This document shows, piece after piece, positions 18,723-27,630 of a DNA stretch of 64,000 nt. The stretch is from Sphingobacterium faecium (GTDB taxonomy: Bacteria > Bacteroidota > Bacteroidia > Sphingobacteriales > Sphingobacteriaceae). Positions within the stretch are counted from its first letter, which is position 1; each line of letters begins with the position of its first letter. Position numbers and translations under genes: made by a program. Where the stretch lies: positions 434,001 to 498,000 of the forward strand of contig NZ_QBKH01000004.1 in assembly GCF_003054045.1 (NCBI RefSeq), written 5' to 3'. Under the pieces are notes generated by a model. It was not told the DNA's origin and did not search any database. It saw only the letters and a program-made list of their open reading frames with translations.

Positions 18723-19033
18723 ATTTTTTTTAGGTTTATCATTTTTTCTATAATAAAGATAATAGAATTTATGAAAATCAATGAAAATAAAATAACACTT
18801 CCACTATTAAATTGTTGAGCAGCAAAATACTGTCCGTCCTTGATACTCAGAAATGCGCGTGTCATACCACAAAGAAAACATGTCGATCCTTTTAATTTGG
18901 AAGGACATGTGGGAGCAGCAGCAAGTAAAAAGGAATTATCTAAACTATAGAACAACAATAAAAAGATAATAATAAAGATTGAAATAATAACCCATGTAAT
19001 ATATAGGGCTTTTCTATACTCATTAAAATTCAT
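18719..19033 (-). CDS. DUF2752 membrane protein
   Basis: A 104-residue membrane protein with the DUF2752 pattern: CPSKLKGSTCFLCGMTRAF, with conserved Cys and a TRAF segment between two membrane helices. DUF2752 proteins are small and widespread in Bacteroidota; their role is not established. It is the first gene of a two-gene overlapping unit with the downstream membrane protein. Confidence 0.78.
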   Translation of the reverse strand: MNFNEYRKALYITWVIISIFIIIFLLLFYSLDNSFLLAAAPTCPSKLKGSTCFLCGMTRAFLSIKDGQYFAAQQFNSGSVILFSLIFINSIIFIIEKMINLKKI

Positions 19034-19053
19034 AAAATAGAAGAATAAAAAAA

Positions 19054-19076
19054 CCCGATTTCGTTCGGAAATCGGG
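19054..19076 (-). terminator. Cold-shock gene terminator
   Basis: Perfect 9-base arms (19054-19062 and 19068-19076) with loop GTTCG; on minus the stem is followed by a run of T. It is 33 bases after the cold-shock stop codon. Confidence 0.9.
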
Positions 19077-19108
19077 CTTTTCTACAATAAATATATCTTA
19101 AAATCTGA

Positions 19109-19300
19109 TTAGATAACTTTTACATTTACCGCATTAAGACCTTTACGACCTTGTTCAACTTCGTAAGAAACGTTGTCATTTTCACGAATTTTGTCTACTA
19201 AACCAGAAACGTGAACGAAAATTTCGCTCTCGCCTGAATTTGGAATGATGAAACCGAAACCTTTGGTTTCATTAAAGAATTTTACTACTCCTTCTTGCAT
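19109..19300 (-). CDS. Cold-shock-domain protein (CspA family)
   Basis: A 63-residue single cold-shock domain that binds single-stranded RNA/DNA and acts as an RNA chaperone. RNP1 is KGFGFI and RNP2 IFVHVS; the N-terminal QEGVVKFFNETKG is typical. It is monocistronic with its own terminator. The AT-rich 160 bases upstream could hold a structured 5' leader as in other csp genes, but I cannot show one. Confidence 0.96.
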   Translation of the reverse strand: MQEGVVKFFNETKGFGFIIPNSGESEIFVHVSGLVDKIRENDNVSYEVEQGRKGLNAVNVKVI

Positions 19301-19460
19301 TGTTTATTGTATTAAATTTCTTAAAGATATTTAAAAAAAATCAAAATCCTTTAACTTTTTAATTTTTTTTCCATTAAACTACTTGGCACAAACTGCGTCT
19401 ACATCAATAGAAACAAACAATGGATCGATTTTTGAAAACAAGTATTAAAATAGAAAAACT

Positions 19461-20168
19461 ATGAAAAAATTATTGTTAGGATTAATGCTATTTGCATCAG
19501 TACACAGTTTACAAGCACAACAAATGATGAATAAAGATATGGTTACTACCATCGGAAGAGCAGAAGAGGAAGTTACTCCAGATATTATTTATATAAATGT
19601 TACTTTAAAAGAATTTTATCAAGACGGCAATACGAAGAAAAAAGTAACGATCGAAAACTTGGAAAAGCAATTATTTCAATCTGCAACAAACATAGGTGTT
19701 GAAAAAAAGGATTTTACAATCCAAAACATCTATAGTACAAATTATACAACGAAAAAGAAAAAAGAAACAGATATCTTATTGTCTCGCCAATACCGTATCA
19801 AAGTAACGCAATTGAATAAATTAAATGATTTGTTCGATGGTGTTGATGCGGCAGGGATCCAAAGTACGGTCATCAGCGAACTTGATTATTCAAAAAAGAA
19901 AGAGTTGGAGAAAACTTTAAAAGTGAAAGCCGTTAAAGATGCCATGGACAATGCCAAAATCTTAGCAGAAGCTGCTGGCCAAAAAATTGGAAAAGCAATT
20001 CTTTTGTCAGAAAGCCCACAAATGATTTATTTTAATTCACCTCGTGTTATGGCAGCATCATTCAAGTCGGGAGCCATGGAAGCTGATGAAGCTGCAGAAA
20101 ACTTAGATTTACACATTAAACCGATCAAAATTACAAGTGAAGTAAATGCATCATTTGAAATATTATAA
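19461..20168 (+). CDS. SIMPL-domain (DUF541) exported protein
   Basis: A 235-residue protein with a signal peptide (MKKLLLGLMLFASVHSLQAQ) and a SIMPL/DUF541 domain covering most of the rest, including VTTIGRAEEEVTPDIIYINVTLKE-type sequence and the conserved C-terminal KITSEVNASFEI. SIMPL proteins are periplasmic or outer-membrane-associated and have been linked to stress or membrane integrity; the precise role here is unknown. Its stop overlaps the start of the DUF4112 gene (TAATG), so the two are coupled. Confidence 0.88.
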   Translation: MKKLLLGLMLFASVHSLQAQQMMNKDMVTTIGRAEEEVTPDIIYINVTLKEFYQDGNTKKKVTIENLEKQLFQSATNIGVEKKDFTIQNIYSTNYTTKKKKETDILLSRQYRIKVTQLNKLNDLFDGVDAAGIQSTVISELDYSKKKELEKTLKVKAVKDAMDNAKILAEAAGQKIGKAILLSESPQMIYFNSPRVMAASFKSGAMEADEAAENLDLHIKPIKITSEVNASFEIL

Positions 20169-20653
20169 TGAAAAGAGTGTTATCTATAGCTGACAAAGAA
20201 AAAAGAAGAGACCACGATTTCGGATGGGTCGAGAGACTGTCATGGCTGATGGATAACAACTTTCAAATAGCTGGATTTCGATTTGGTCTTGACCCTATTC
20301 TTAACTTTGTACCTTTTGCAGGAACAATTGCCAGCTTTGGAACCTCATTCGTTTTAGTAATGGTCATGTGGAGAAATGGTGCTAGCTCAAAACTAGTCGT
20401 CAAGATGCTCATCAATATTTCAGTTGATGCAATTTTTGGAGCCGTACCGATTTTTGGTAATATTTTTGACTTTTTTAATAAAGCCAATACAAAGAACATT
20501 AAATTGATGAAAGAGCATTATTATGAAAACAAACATCAAGGATCTGCCATTTGGTTACTATTAGGTATTCTCTCGATCATACTCCTCTTTTTTGTCGGTA
20601 CCATCTATCTTTTATGGATCGCCGGAGAATGGGTTTGGCAGTTACTTTTTTAA
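20168..20653 (+). CDS. DUF4112 membrane protein
   Basis: A 161-residue protein with the DUF4112 pattern (WLMDNNFQIAGFRFGLDPILNF-like region, FDFFNKANTKNIKLMKEH) and at least three hydrophobic segments, the last at about 125-155. DUF4112 proteins are found in many bacteria and have no assigned function. Start and stop overlap with the SIMPL gene suggests one transcript. Confidence 0.86.
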   Translation: MKRVLSIADKEKRRDHDFGWVERLSWLMDNNFQIAGFRFGLDPILNFVPFAGTIASFGTSFVLVMVMWRNGASSKLVVKMLINISVDAIFGAVPIFGNIFDFFNKANTKNIKLMKEHYYENKHQGSAIWLLLGILSIILLFFVGTIYLLWIAGEWVWQLLF

Positions 20654-20731
20654 TAGAATGTATATAATAATCATATTATAGCGTTTATATGTATGTATAA
20701 ACGCTATTTTTGTATACACAATTTCTTAAAA

Positions 20732-21100
20732 ATGAATAAAAAAAGAATTTTTGCATTAGTAATAATTGTCACTGTTATCGCAGCAATTTGGACAAATCCT
20801 AAAAAGGAACAACATGAGCTTGTTGTAAAAGAGAAAGCGGAATATTTATTAAAAAACCAATTAGGAAAAAAGGAACAAAGCTTATTTGATATTGGCATGC
20901 AATTATTTGGTCATAATGCAGTAGAAGATTTCGTTTCAAAAAACGTTGTCGTTGAAAACTTCTATCTTTTTTCATTAACAAAAATTAAATGGCAAGGTAA
21001 GGATAACCCTATCGGTGTCGGTGCTTTCGGAAAAATATGGTTAAGCTCTAAGATCGACGAAAAAGCGACCGAAATAATCGATGCTATAAAGAATAATTGA
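20732..21100 (+). CDS. DUF4359-like membrane-anchored protein
   Basis: About 122 residues from the ATG at 20732 (MNKKRIFALVII); the frame extends upstream to 20693, but those residues look non-coding. One N-terminal hydrophobic anchor is followed by a soluble domain ending in KIWLSSKIDEK, resembling DUF4359 proteins. Probably anchored in the inner membrane and facing the periplasm. Function unknown. It precedes the pseudouridine synthase gene by 7 bases. Confidence 0.7.
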   Translation: MNKKRIFALVIIVTVIAAIWTNPKKEQHELVVKEKAEYLLKNQLGKKEQSLFDIGMQLFGHNAVEDFVSKNVVVENFYLFSLTKIKWQGKDNPIGVGAFGKIWLSSKIDEKATEIIDAIKNN

Positions 21101-21107
21101 TACAACG

Positions 21108-21791
21108 ATGTTAGAAATATTATATCAAGACGACGATATCATTGCGATTAATAAACCACATGGTTTACTTGTACACCGTTCATCTATCGCACGGGATGCT
21201 TCCGAATTTGCCCTTCAGCTCTTACGTGATCAAATTAGTCAAACGGTATATCCTGCACATCGGCTGGATCGGAAAACAGCAGGAATCCTCTTATTTTCTT
21301 TAAATAAGGACATGGATAAAGAATTGCAGCAATTATTTCAGAACCAACAGGTCGATAAAAAATATCTAGCGATATTACGTGGCCATGCACCCGAAGAAAT
21401 GCTCATTGATTACCCGCTGAAAAAAGATAATGGCGTAATACAGGAAGCACAAACTAATTTCAAAACACGAGCTAAAGCAGAACTTCCATTCCCGTCAGGA
21501 AAATTTCCGACATCACGCTATAGTTTGGTTGAAGCTAATCCGACTACCGGAAGAATGCACCAATTAAGAAAACATTTTGCACACATCTTCCACCCGATCA
21601 TTGGAGACCGTCCACACGGATGTAATAAACAAAATAAATTTTGGAAGGAAAATTTTGAAATGGACACCATGATGCTGCATGCTTCGCAAGTAACATTTAA
21701 ACATCCTAAAACGCAAGAAACAATTACTATACATGCGGGATTACAACCTGAATTTAAGCGGGTTTTAACCTTGTTAAATCTTGAAAACTAA
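21108..21791 (+). CDS. RluA-family pseudouridine synthase, TruC-like
   Basis: A 227-residue pseudouridine synthase that isomerises uridine in RNA. The catalytic Asp is in HRLDRKTAGILLF, the RluA-family signature. The absence of an S4 domain, the short length and motifs such as MLHASQVTF and PTTGRMHQLRKH match TruC (tRNA pseudouridine 65 synthase). The substrate assignment is therefore a family-level inference. It ends 2 bases before the next gene, so the two are probably cotranscribed. Confidence 0.85.
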   Translation: MLEILYQDDDIIAINKPHGLLVHRSSIARDASEFALQLLRDQISQTVYPAHRLDRKTAGILLFSLNKDMDKELQQLFQNQQVDKKYLAILRGHAPEEMLIDYPLKKDNGVIQEAQTNFKTRAKAELPFPSGKFPTSRYSLVEANPTTGRMHQLRKHFAHIFHPIIGDRPHGCNKQNKFWKENFEMDTMMLHASQVTFKHPKTQETITIHAGLQPEFKRVLTLLNLEN

Positions 21792-21793
21792 CG

Positions 21794-22612
21794 ATGAAGA
21801 ACTTAATTTTAGACTTTTTTTTAACTATATCTGGGATTAGTGCTGCCTCGGGATTAGTATACCAAAATAACCATCTTTATCTGATCGCAGATAACAGTCA
21901 ATATTTGTATGATTTTTCATTAGACAATCGCCAATTATCCAAGATCCAATTGGATAAAACCGGTGGCGATTTAGAAAATATGGCAAAAGCTAAAAAACCA
22001 GATTTTGAAGCCATTGCATTCGATCAAAATCAATTTTACATCTATGGATCAGGATCAACTGTCAATCGTAATATCCGCCTTACTTATCAAAAAGAAGTGC
22101 ATAAAGAAGATTTAAGTAAAGTATATCAAGATCTCCAGCAGAAATTTCAGGTAGATCAAGATAATTTTAATATTGAAGGAGTTATTCATACCAATGATGA
22201 AATTTGGCTTTTCAATCGCGGAAATGGTCAAAAAACACAAAATGGTATTTTTAAGATCAATAAGCTGAACCATGAAGAAAGCAGTTTCAATGCTATAACT
22301 CTCCCATTGATCGATCAAGTTCAAACCGCTTTTACAGATGCCATACTCGTGGATGATAACGTGTACTTTATCGCTGCAGCCGAGGCATCAAATTCGACCT
22401 ATTTGGATGGAGAAATTGCGGGAACGGTACTAGGTAAATTCAAAAGAAATGATTTGAAGAGCCTCGAGACTATTCGTATCCCTGGCAAACATAAATTTGA
22501 AGGAATCACACTAAAAGAAAAGATAAATGGAAAGTTGACCTTTTTACTTTGTGAGGATAGAGATGATGAAAAAACGGAGACTGTAATTTATTCATTGATG
22601 ATCGATCAGTAA
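21794..22612 (+). CDS. Uncharacterised beta-propeller-like protein
   Basis: A 272-residue protein with repeated short beta-strand patterns (for example LYLIADNSQYLYDF, EAIAFDQNQFYIYGSGS, NDEIWLFNRGN, VYFIAAAEASN, FEGITLKEKINGKLTFLLCEDRDDE split across the protein) that suggest a beta-propeller of an esterase-like-phytase or DUF6929-like type. There is no convincing signal peptide. It follows the TruC-like gene by 2 bases. I cannot assign a reaction. Confidence 0.7.
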   Translation: MKNLILDFFLTISGISAASGLVYQNNHLYLIADNSQYLYDFSLDNRQLSKIQLDKTGGDLENMAKAKKPDFEAIAFDQNQFYIYGSGSTVNRNIRLTYQKEVHKEDLSKVYQDLQQKFQVDQDNFNIEGVIHTNDEIWLFNRGNGQKTQNGIFKINKLNHEESSFNAITLPLIDQVQTAFTDAILVDDNVYFIAAAEASNSTYLDGEIAGTVLGKFKRNDLKSLETIRIPGKHKFEGITLKEKINGKLTFLLCEDRDDEKTETVIYSLMIDQ

Positions 22613-22661
22613 ATCGATTGCACAAATACTAATCTTTAAGCTAAAATCAATGTTTAATTTG

Positions 22662-22669
22662 TAAATTTG
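22662..22669 (+). promoter_or_regulatory. Candidate gcvT -7 box
   Basis: TAAATTTG, preceded by an overlapping TTAATTTG at 22654-22661, gives a good -7 element 24 bases before the gcvT ATG. The -33 region holds only a weak TTTA. Confidence 0.5.
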
Positions 22670-22693
22670 TAAATAAATAAAACTTATCGTATT

Positions 22694-23776
22694 ATGATCA
22701 AAAATACTGCCCTTACGGATACGCATATCGCTTTAGGAGCGAAAATGGTACCTTTTGCAGGTTTCAATATGCCCGTTCAATATTCGGGCATCAATGATGA
22801 ACACGAAACTGTTCGTACAGGTGTAGGTGTGTTTGACGTTAGTCACATGGGCGAATTCATTCTTAAGGGGGAAAAAGCGCTGGACCTTATCCAGGCTGTT
22901 TCTTCGAATGATGCTTCCAAACTATATGATGGTAAAGTACAATATGGCTATCTTCCAAATGAAACGGGTGGCATAGTAGATGACTTTCTAACTTACCGCA
23001 TCGACGAAAACACATATTTTCTTGTTGTAAACGCTTCTAATATTGAGAAAGATTGGAATTGGATCGCTAAATACAACAGCTTTGGTGTTGACATGAAAAA
23101 CATCTCTGATGAGACTTCTCTATTTGCCGTACAAGGCCCTAAAGCAGCTGATGCCTTACAAGCATTAACAGATATTGAACTTGCTTCAATGGAGTATTAT
23201 TCATTCGCCAAAGGAAAATTTGCTGGAATTGAGAATGTATTGGTATCTGCCACAGGATATACAGGAGCAGGTGGTTTTGAAATCTATGTTGCCAATGAAG
23301 ATGCGCAAAAAGTATGGGATGCGATTTTCGAAGCTGGTGCTGCCTACGGTATTAAACCAATTGGTTTAGGTGCTCGTGATACGTTACGTTTAGAAATGGG
23401 ATTCTGTCTTTATGGTAATGATATCGACGATACGACTTCTCCATTAGAAGGTGGATTAGGATGGGTAACAAAATTCACGAAAGAGTTTGTAAACTCGGCT
23501 AATCTAAAGGCTGAAAAAGAAGCTGGTATCAAGAAAAAATTAGTCGGATTTGAAATGATTGACCGCGGTATTGCCCGTCATGATTATGAAATAGTAGATG
23601 CTGAAGGAAATAAAATTGGTCGTGTTACTTCTGGAACACAATCTCCAACATTAAAAAAATCAATCGGTTTAGGCTATGTAGATAATGCTTTCGCTAAAGA
23701 AGGTACTGAAATCTTCATCAATATCCGCAACCAAAGTATAAAAGCAAAAGTGGTTAAACCACCATTTGTAAAATAA
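22694..23776 (+). CDS. gcvT: Aminomethyltransferase (glycine cleavage T-protein)
   Basis: The T-protein of the glycine cleavage system: it transfers the one-carbon unit from aminomethyl-GcvH to tetrahydrofolate, releasing ammonia. The 360 residues match the canonical length. Visible signatures are the folate-binding [11 protein letters not shown] near residue 48, [11 protein letters not shown], and the C-terminal [17 protein letters not shown]. It partners with gcvP (5823-8696). It is a single-gene unit with candidate promoter at 22662 and a terminator at 23783. Confidence 0.97.
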   Translation: MIKNTALTDTHIALGAKMVPFAGFNMPVQYSGINDEHETVRTGVGVFDVSHMGEFILKGEKALDLIQAVSSNDASKLYDGKVQYGYLPNETGGIVDDFLTYRIDENTYFLVVNASNIEKDWNWIAKYNSFGVDMKNISDETSLFAVQGPKAADALQALTDIELASMEYYSFAKGKFAGIENVLVSATGYTGAGGFEIYVANEDAQKVWDAIFEAGAAYGIKPIGLGARDTLRLEMGFCLYGNDIDDTTSPLEGGLGWVTKFTKEFVNSANLKAEKEAGIKKKLVGFEMIDRGIARHDYEIVDAEGNKIGRVTSGTQSPTLKKSIGLGYVDNAFAKEGTEIFINIRNQSIKAKVVKPPFVK

Positions 23777-23782
23777 TAATAT

Positions 23783-23811
23783 AAAAGGGGTTATTTTAGA
23801 TAACCCCTTTT
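23783..23811. terminator. Bidirectional terminator after gcvT
   Basis: Perfect 12-base arms, 23783-23794 and 23800-23811, with A/T runs at both ends. It lies between convergent gcvT and the small membrane protein gene. Confidence 0.9.
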
Positions 23812-23814
23812 ATA

Positions 23815-24039
23815 TTACTTCATCTTTTCCTGCGACTGTCTTCTCCGCGCTTCTTCATTTTTCAAGTCTATTTGTACTTTTTTGAAAAGTACACGCTTAA
23901 AATAAATAAAGACCACCAAGAGCGCTATTGAAATACCACAGACTAAAATGTTTCCTGCTTCATAAGACTTATAGCCATAGTATACCGCTCCTACAATCAA
24001 TAAGTTGATTACGATATTTAAAATAAAATTTTTTGTCAT
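23815..24039 (-). CDS. Small membrane protein (possibly DUF6358)
   Basis: From the ATG at 24039 (MTKNFILNIVINLL) this is a 74-residue protein with two membrane helices and a charged Glu/Lys/Arg-rich tail (NEEARRRQSQEKMK). The frame opens at 24057, but that would overlap the upstream gene. It resembles short Bacteroidota proteins such as DUF6358, which I recall only loosely. The gene upstream ends 4 bases away, so the two are a likely operon. Function unknown. Confidence 0.6.
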   Translation of the reverse strand: MTKNFILNIVINLLIVGAVYYGYKSYEAGNILVCGISIALLVVFIYFKRVLFKKVQIDLKNEEARRRQSQEKMK

Positions 24040-24043
24040 AATA

Positions 24044-24334
24044 TTATCCTTTACCAATTACCTTCTTTCTAAATTTGAAAAAGTAAAATACACCTGCAAT
24101 TATATTAAAAAATATAATAAATAATGCCATAAGCATCCGCTCCGTATTTGAAATACGACCAGAAAATATAATTTCTCGCAATGCCAATACGACCCAAATT
24201 AAAGAAAGTAATAATGATATACTAAAAAGTATTGGAAAAATTTCGAAATGAAATAATCTTGAGCCCAGTGAAATGCCATAAAAAGCAAGACTAAACAAAA
24301 ATGCTTGTTTAGTCTGATGCTCGTAGTTTTTCAT
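24044..24334 (-). CDS. Small membrane protein
   Basis: A 96-residue protein with three hydrophobic helices (about 10-27, 32-53 and 66-86), ending in a basic KFRKKVIGKG tail. No recognised domain. It is transcribed with the next small membrane protein (4-base spacing). Confidence 0.65.
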   Translation of the reverse strand: MKNYEHQTKQAFLFSLAFYGISLGSRLFHFEIFPILFSISLLLSLIWVVLALREIIFSGRISNTERMLMALFIIFFNIIAGVFYFFKFRKKVIGKG

Positions 24335-24411
24335 TAAATATGATTTGTTAGTGGTAGACCAATGCGGTTATTGATTTCCGCAATGAAAAGCATAACCGGG
24401 ATAGATTCATA

Positions 24412-24726
24412 TTAATAGACGTCTATCTCAGGATCAATCTCTTCTTTCCAAGCTAGAATACCACCTTTTAAGTTGGACAAATTATCAAAACCTTGTTGCT
24501 CCAACATCATTACAGCTTGTGCCGAACGCTTTCCTGAGCGGCATTGAACGACAACGGGTTTATCTTTAGCAATTTTATCGACTTCAATTAAGATTCCAGA
24601 TAAAGGAATATTCAATCCTCCTAAATTAGAAACCTCATATTCAAATGTTTCACGTACATCAATTAATTGAAAATCTTCATTATTATCAATTTTTGATTTA
24701 AGTTCTTCTACTGTTACTTCTTTCAT
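24412..24726 (-). CDS. Rhodanese-like single-domain protein
   Basis: A 104-residue single rhodanese domain, expected to act as a sulfurtransferase. The active-site loop is QCRSGKRSA with catalytic Cys62, and the N-terminal LIDVRETFEY motif is typical. Cytoplasmic, no signal peptide. Its acceptor is unknown, and neighbours give no clue. Confidence 0.93.
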   Translation of the reverse strand: MKEVTVEELKSKIDNNEDFQLIDVRETFEYEVSNLGGLNIPLSGILIEVDKIAKDKPVVVQCRSGKRSAQAVMMLEQQGFDNLSNLKGGILAWKEEIDPEIDVY

Positions 24727-24878
24727 GATGATTACTATTTATATCAAACTTAGATAAATTGCTTTTTATATGCAACATAATTTTGTCACATATAAAAACA
24801 ATTTATCGTTCTCTCCTCTGTCATTAAAAGCTATTCATTCATAGAGGAAATATACTACTTAATTCCCAAAATTAACCG

Positions 24879-25376
24879 CTAAAGAGTAAGCTCTTTTTGC
24901 ATGACATAATCATCCAAAACATAACCATGATAAGGGATATCAACCGTTTCAGTGATCAAAAAGTTCTGCTTTAAATAAAAATAATAAGCTGGATTATTCC
25001 GGTTTACATTAAGTTCTAATCGTTTCAAATCCTTTGATTTAGCCAACTGTGCTATAAAATCCAACAACAGCTTCCCATAACCTTTACCCTTAACCTCAGC
25101 CAAAAGATAAAGTTTTTCTATTCTCATGATAGATTGTTCTTTCACCTGAACAGAAACAAATCCTTTCACCATAGCATCTTCATACAGCACATAAAAATCT
25201 TGACCACTATCCATTAAAGCCTGAATAGCTTCAACAGTATAGTTTTTGTTCAACATAAAATCAATCTGTTCTGTCGTCAAAATTGCAGGATAAGTTTCCC
25301 AATAGCTTTTCTTTCCAATTTCACTAATACATTCTGCTTCTGCTACTCCGGCAGGTTTGATGCTAACTGTACTCAT
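24879..25376 (-). CDS. GNAT family N-acetyltransferase
   Basis: About 165 residues from the ATG at 25376 (MSTVSIKPAG), which forms an ATGA overlap with the stop of the upstream gene; an earlier ATG at 25397 would overlap it much more. The GNAT acetyl-CoA-binding motif A is EVKGKGYGKLLLD, followed by the NPAYYFYLKQNF motif B region. The substrate is unknown (possibly an amino group of a small molecule or protein). Translation is coupled to the TPK-like gene. Confidence 0.85.
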   Translation of the reverse strand: MSTVSIKPAGVAEAECISEIGKKSYWETYPAILTTEQIDFMLNKNYTVEAIQALMDSGQDFYVLYEDAMVKGFVSVQVKEQSIMRIEKLYLLAEVKGKGYGKLLLDFIAQLAKSKDLKRLELNVNRNNPAYYFYLKQNFLITETVDIPYHGYVLDDYVMQKELTL

Positions 25377-25942
25377 AGTTTTTCTGTCAATAAACAAAAT
25401 TGAGGTTCCGAAAATGTAATACTAAAAAAACCATCGTTGATCGTTATAAAATGGTTTTCTCCTATCCTGTTTAATCCGCTTGTCTCCAAATCACATAATA
25501 AAGGTTCGAGAAAAAGATCATCTCCTGCGGGCATCCATTTTTCAAATCCAGAAGGTACAAAAATAGTCCTCTTATCATCATGTAACCAAACCATATCAAT
25601 CTCTGGTACAAAACTTTCCAAGATCTCTTGATCAAATCCCGAGCCTAATATATTAACAGCTTTATACCCTTCTGCAATAAGATAGCGCAAAGCACTTGCG
25701 ATATAATTTATTTCATAAAGAACACTCTTTACATGTTCCTGCGGTAGATCAATCGGAAAGGGACTAAAAATAACGTCTACTTTATAGGTCTGCGAGGTCA
25801 CGGCCTCATAAGAATTTACATCCGTAATGATCGTTGGAGACCATTCTAGCAATTGTCCCACCAATTCAGGATCAATACTATAAACATCCGTAATCAGTAA
25901 TGCTGGTTCTTGCCTTTCTCTAACAATATGGTGTGATGACAT
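25373..25942 (-). CDS. Thiamine-pyrophosphokinase-like protein with degenerate active site
   Basis: A 189-residue protein. The N-terminus MSSHHIVRERQEPALLI, then LLGQLLEW-like GQLLEWSPTII and the later VPSGFEKWMPA segment, closely match what I recall of Bacteroidota thiamine pyrophosphokinases. However, the Asp-rich motifs expected of that enzyme are missing: where GDFD would stand the sequence reads SPFPID (after KVDVIF), and the TDLEKA-type and RxDH motifs are not recognisable. It is therefore probably a pseudoenzyme or repurposed paralogue rather than active in thiamine diphosphate synthesis. It overlaps the GNAT gene by 4 bases and lies 5 bases after the M20 peptidase gene on the same strand. 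Confidence 0.6.
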   Translation of the reverse strand: MSSHHIVRERQEPALLITDVYSIDPELVGQLLEWSPTIITDVNSYEAVTSQTYKVDVIFSPFPIDLPQEHVKSVLYEINYIASALRYLIAEGYKAVNILGSGFDQEILESFVPEIDMVWLHDDKRTIFVPSGFEKWMPAGDDLFLEPLLCDLETSGLNRIGENHFITINDGFFSITFSEPQFCLLTEKL

Positions 25943-25947
25943 ATCTT

Positions 25948-27138
25948 TTAAAACCCTAAACGTCTTAAAGTCATGTAAGCCATCAAACCAATACTCAGCT
26001 GTAATGCATCCTCATCGACATCAAACGTTGAAGTATGGACCGCAGATTGAATCCCTTTTGATTTATTTCCTGTTCCTAAGCGATAAAAACAAGCATTCAC
26101 TTCTTGAGAATAGTAAGAAAAGTCTTCTGCAGCTGGCCACAAATCTAGGTCCAACACATTTTCTTTACCCACATATTCTTCAGCAAAACCTCGAGCTGCT
26201 TTTGTCAGTTCAGGATTGTTAATTAAAAATGGATATCCCTTACGAACATCAAAATCGCAGACGGCACCCATACTCTCAGCGATACCGGTAGCCATTTTAA
26301 TCATCTTTTCATGCGCCTCAGCACGCCAATCTTCATCAAAAGTACGGAAGGTACCTTCTAAATAAACTTCATCAGGAACGATATTAGTGGCTCCATTTGC
26401 GATGATCTTTCCGAAAGAAAGAACTGTTGGAGTTCTTGGATCTGCAAAGCGACTGGCTATTTGTTGAAGTGCCGTGATGATATGTGCCGTGATAACAATA
26501 GGATCAATATTTTGATGTGGATGCGCTCCATGACCGCCCTTTCCCCTTACTGTCATAAACAGTTCGTCACAAGAAGCCATATACTTACCTTCTCTAAAAC
26601 CTACTTTTCCGGCTTCAATAAACGGCATCACATGCTGCCCTATAATGGCCGTAGGAGCTGGATTTTGCAAGACTCCTTCTTTTATCATGAGAGAAGCACC
26701 ACCCGGAAGACGTTCCTCTCCCGGTTGGAAAATCAATTTAACAACTCCTCCAAATTCAGATTTTAAAGCATATAATATTTTTGCAACGCCTAACAACGAT
26801 GAGGTATGCACATCATGTCCACAAGCATGCATCACACCAGGATTTTGTGACCCATAGCTTCTGCCCTCTACCTCTTGAATTGGTAAAGCATCCATGTCAG
26901 CACGTAAAGCAATAACTTCATCAGATGCGATGTCACCTGTTAGATAGGCAACAATGCCCGTGTCAGCCATTTCTTCAAAGGGAATACCTATATCACTCAA
27001 TATAGATTTGACATATGCCGAAGTATTGTACTCTTCAAAAGAAAGTTCAGGGTGTTGATGAAGATGTCTCCTCATTTGAACTGTTTCTTGAAAAAACTGT
27101 TGGGCTAAGGCATTAACTTGATCTTTAATACTTGCCAT
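25948..27138 (-). CDS. M20 family metallopeptidase / amidohydrolase
   Basis: A 396-residue M20D-type enzyme (N-acyl amino acid or hippurate-like hydrolase) that removes acyl groups from amino acids or peptides using bound metal. I start it at 27138 (MASIKDQVNAL); the frame extends to 27162, overlapping the SPOR gene. Metal and catalytic residues appear in ALRADMDALPI, ACGHDVHTSSLLG, PGEERLPGG and FSYYSQEVNACF; the dimerisation domain lies between (VRGKGGHGAHPHQNIDP). Cytoplasmic, no signal. Substrate unknown. Confidence 0.9.
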   Translation of the reverse strand: MASIKDQVNALAQQFFQETVQMRRHLHQHPELSFEEYNTSAYVKSILSDIGIPFEEMADTGIVAYLTGDIASDEVIALRADMDALPIQEVEGRSYGSQNPGVMHACGHDVHTSSLLGVAKILYALKSEFGGVVKLIFQPGEERLPGGASLMIKEGVLQNPAPTAIIGQHVMPFIEAGKVGFREGKYMASCDELFMTVRGKGGHGAHPHQNIDPIVITAHIITALQQIASRFADPRTPTVLSFGKIIANGATNIVPDEVYLEGTFRTFDEDWRAEAHEKMIKMATGIAESMGAVCDFDVRKGYPFLINNPELTKAARGFAEEYVGKENVLDLDLWPAAEDFSYYSQEVNACFYRLGTGNKSKGIQSAVHTSTFDVDEDALQLSIGLMAYMTLRRLGF

Positions 27139-27148
27139 TATCTTAAGA

Positions 27149-27607
27149 TTATTGGTAAACAAAAACGTTTTCAGAGAATACGAATACGTTTTTAAACTGT
27201 TGGCGAAGCAAATTCATAAAATTATTTGCTTCAGATCGACTCCTAAAGTCTCCTACTTTGACCCTATAATTGGGTTCATCATAATTGATATAGGTATCCA
27301 TATCTTTGTACATATTTCTAAATCGTGCTTGCTCTGAGAAAGCATTGTTACGATCACTACCTGCATAGATCTGAACCCTAAAACCGCGCACGGTAGTGCG
27401 CGTAGCCGCACTGCGTACAGGTGCTTTAGTTGGAACTGCAACAGGTTTGCTTTCGATAGGATTGATACCCATATTTGCCCGATAATGTTGTAAAATTGTA
27501 ATTAATGTATCTTTGACAATCACTACATTATCGTTTTTCTGCGCTTTCACTTTCAAAAAAGTACAAGCAACTAAAGCAAAAACAACTATCAATCCTTTCT
27601 TAAGCAT
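27149..27607 (-). CDS. SPOR-domain exported protein
   Basis: A 152-residue protein with an N-terminal signal (MLKKGLIVVFALVACTFLKVKAQ), a proline-rich/basic linker and a C-terminal SPOR domain (about residues 75-150, GFRVQIYAGSDRNNAFSEQ, then DMDTYINYDEPNYRVKVGDF). SPOR domains bind peptidoglycan denuded of peptide stems, usually at the septum. It is next to secA (23-base gap) and the M20 peptidase gene, but a functional link is not established. Confidence 0.88.
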   Translation of the reverse strand: MLKKGLIVVFALVACTFLKVKAQKNDNVVIVKDTLITILQHYRANMGINPIESKPVAVPTKAPVRSAATRTTVRGFRVQIYAGSDRNNAFSEQARFRNMYKDMDTYINYDEPNYRVKVGDFRSRSEANNFMNLLRQQFKNVFVFSENVFVYQ

Positions 27608-27630
27608 TCTTTTATTATTTTAAATCCCGC

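Noticed and set aside
22613..22693. Glycine riboswitch upstream of gcvT
   Set aside because: The gap is only 81 bases, AT-rich, with no tandem aptamer or conserved glycine-riboswitch core.
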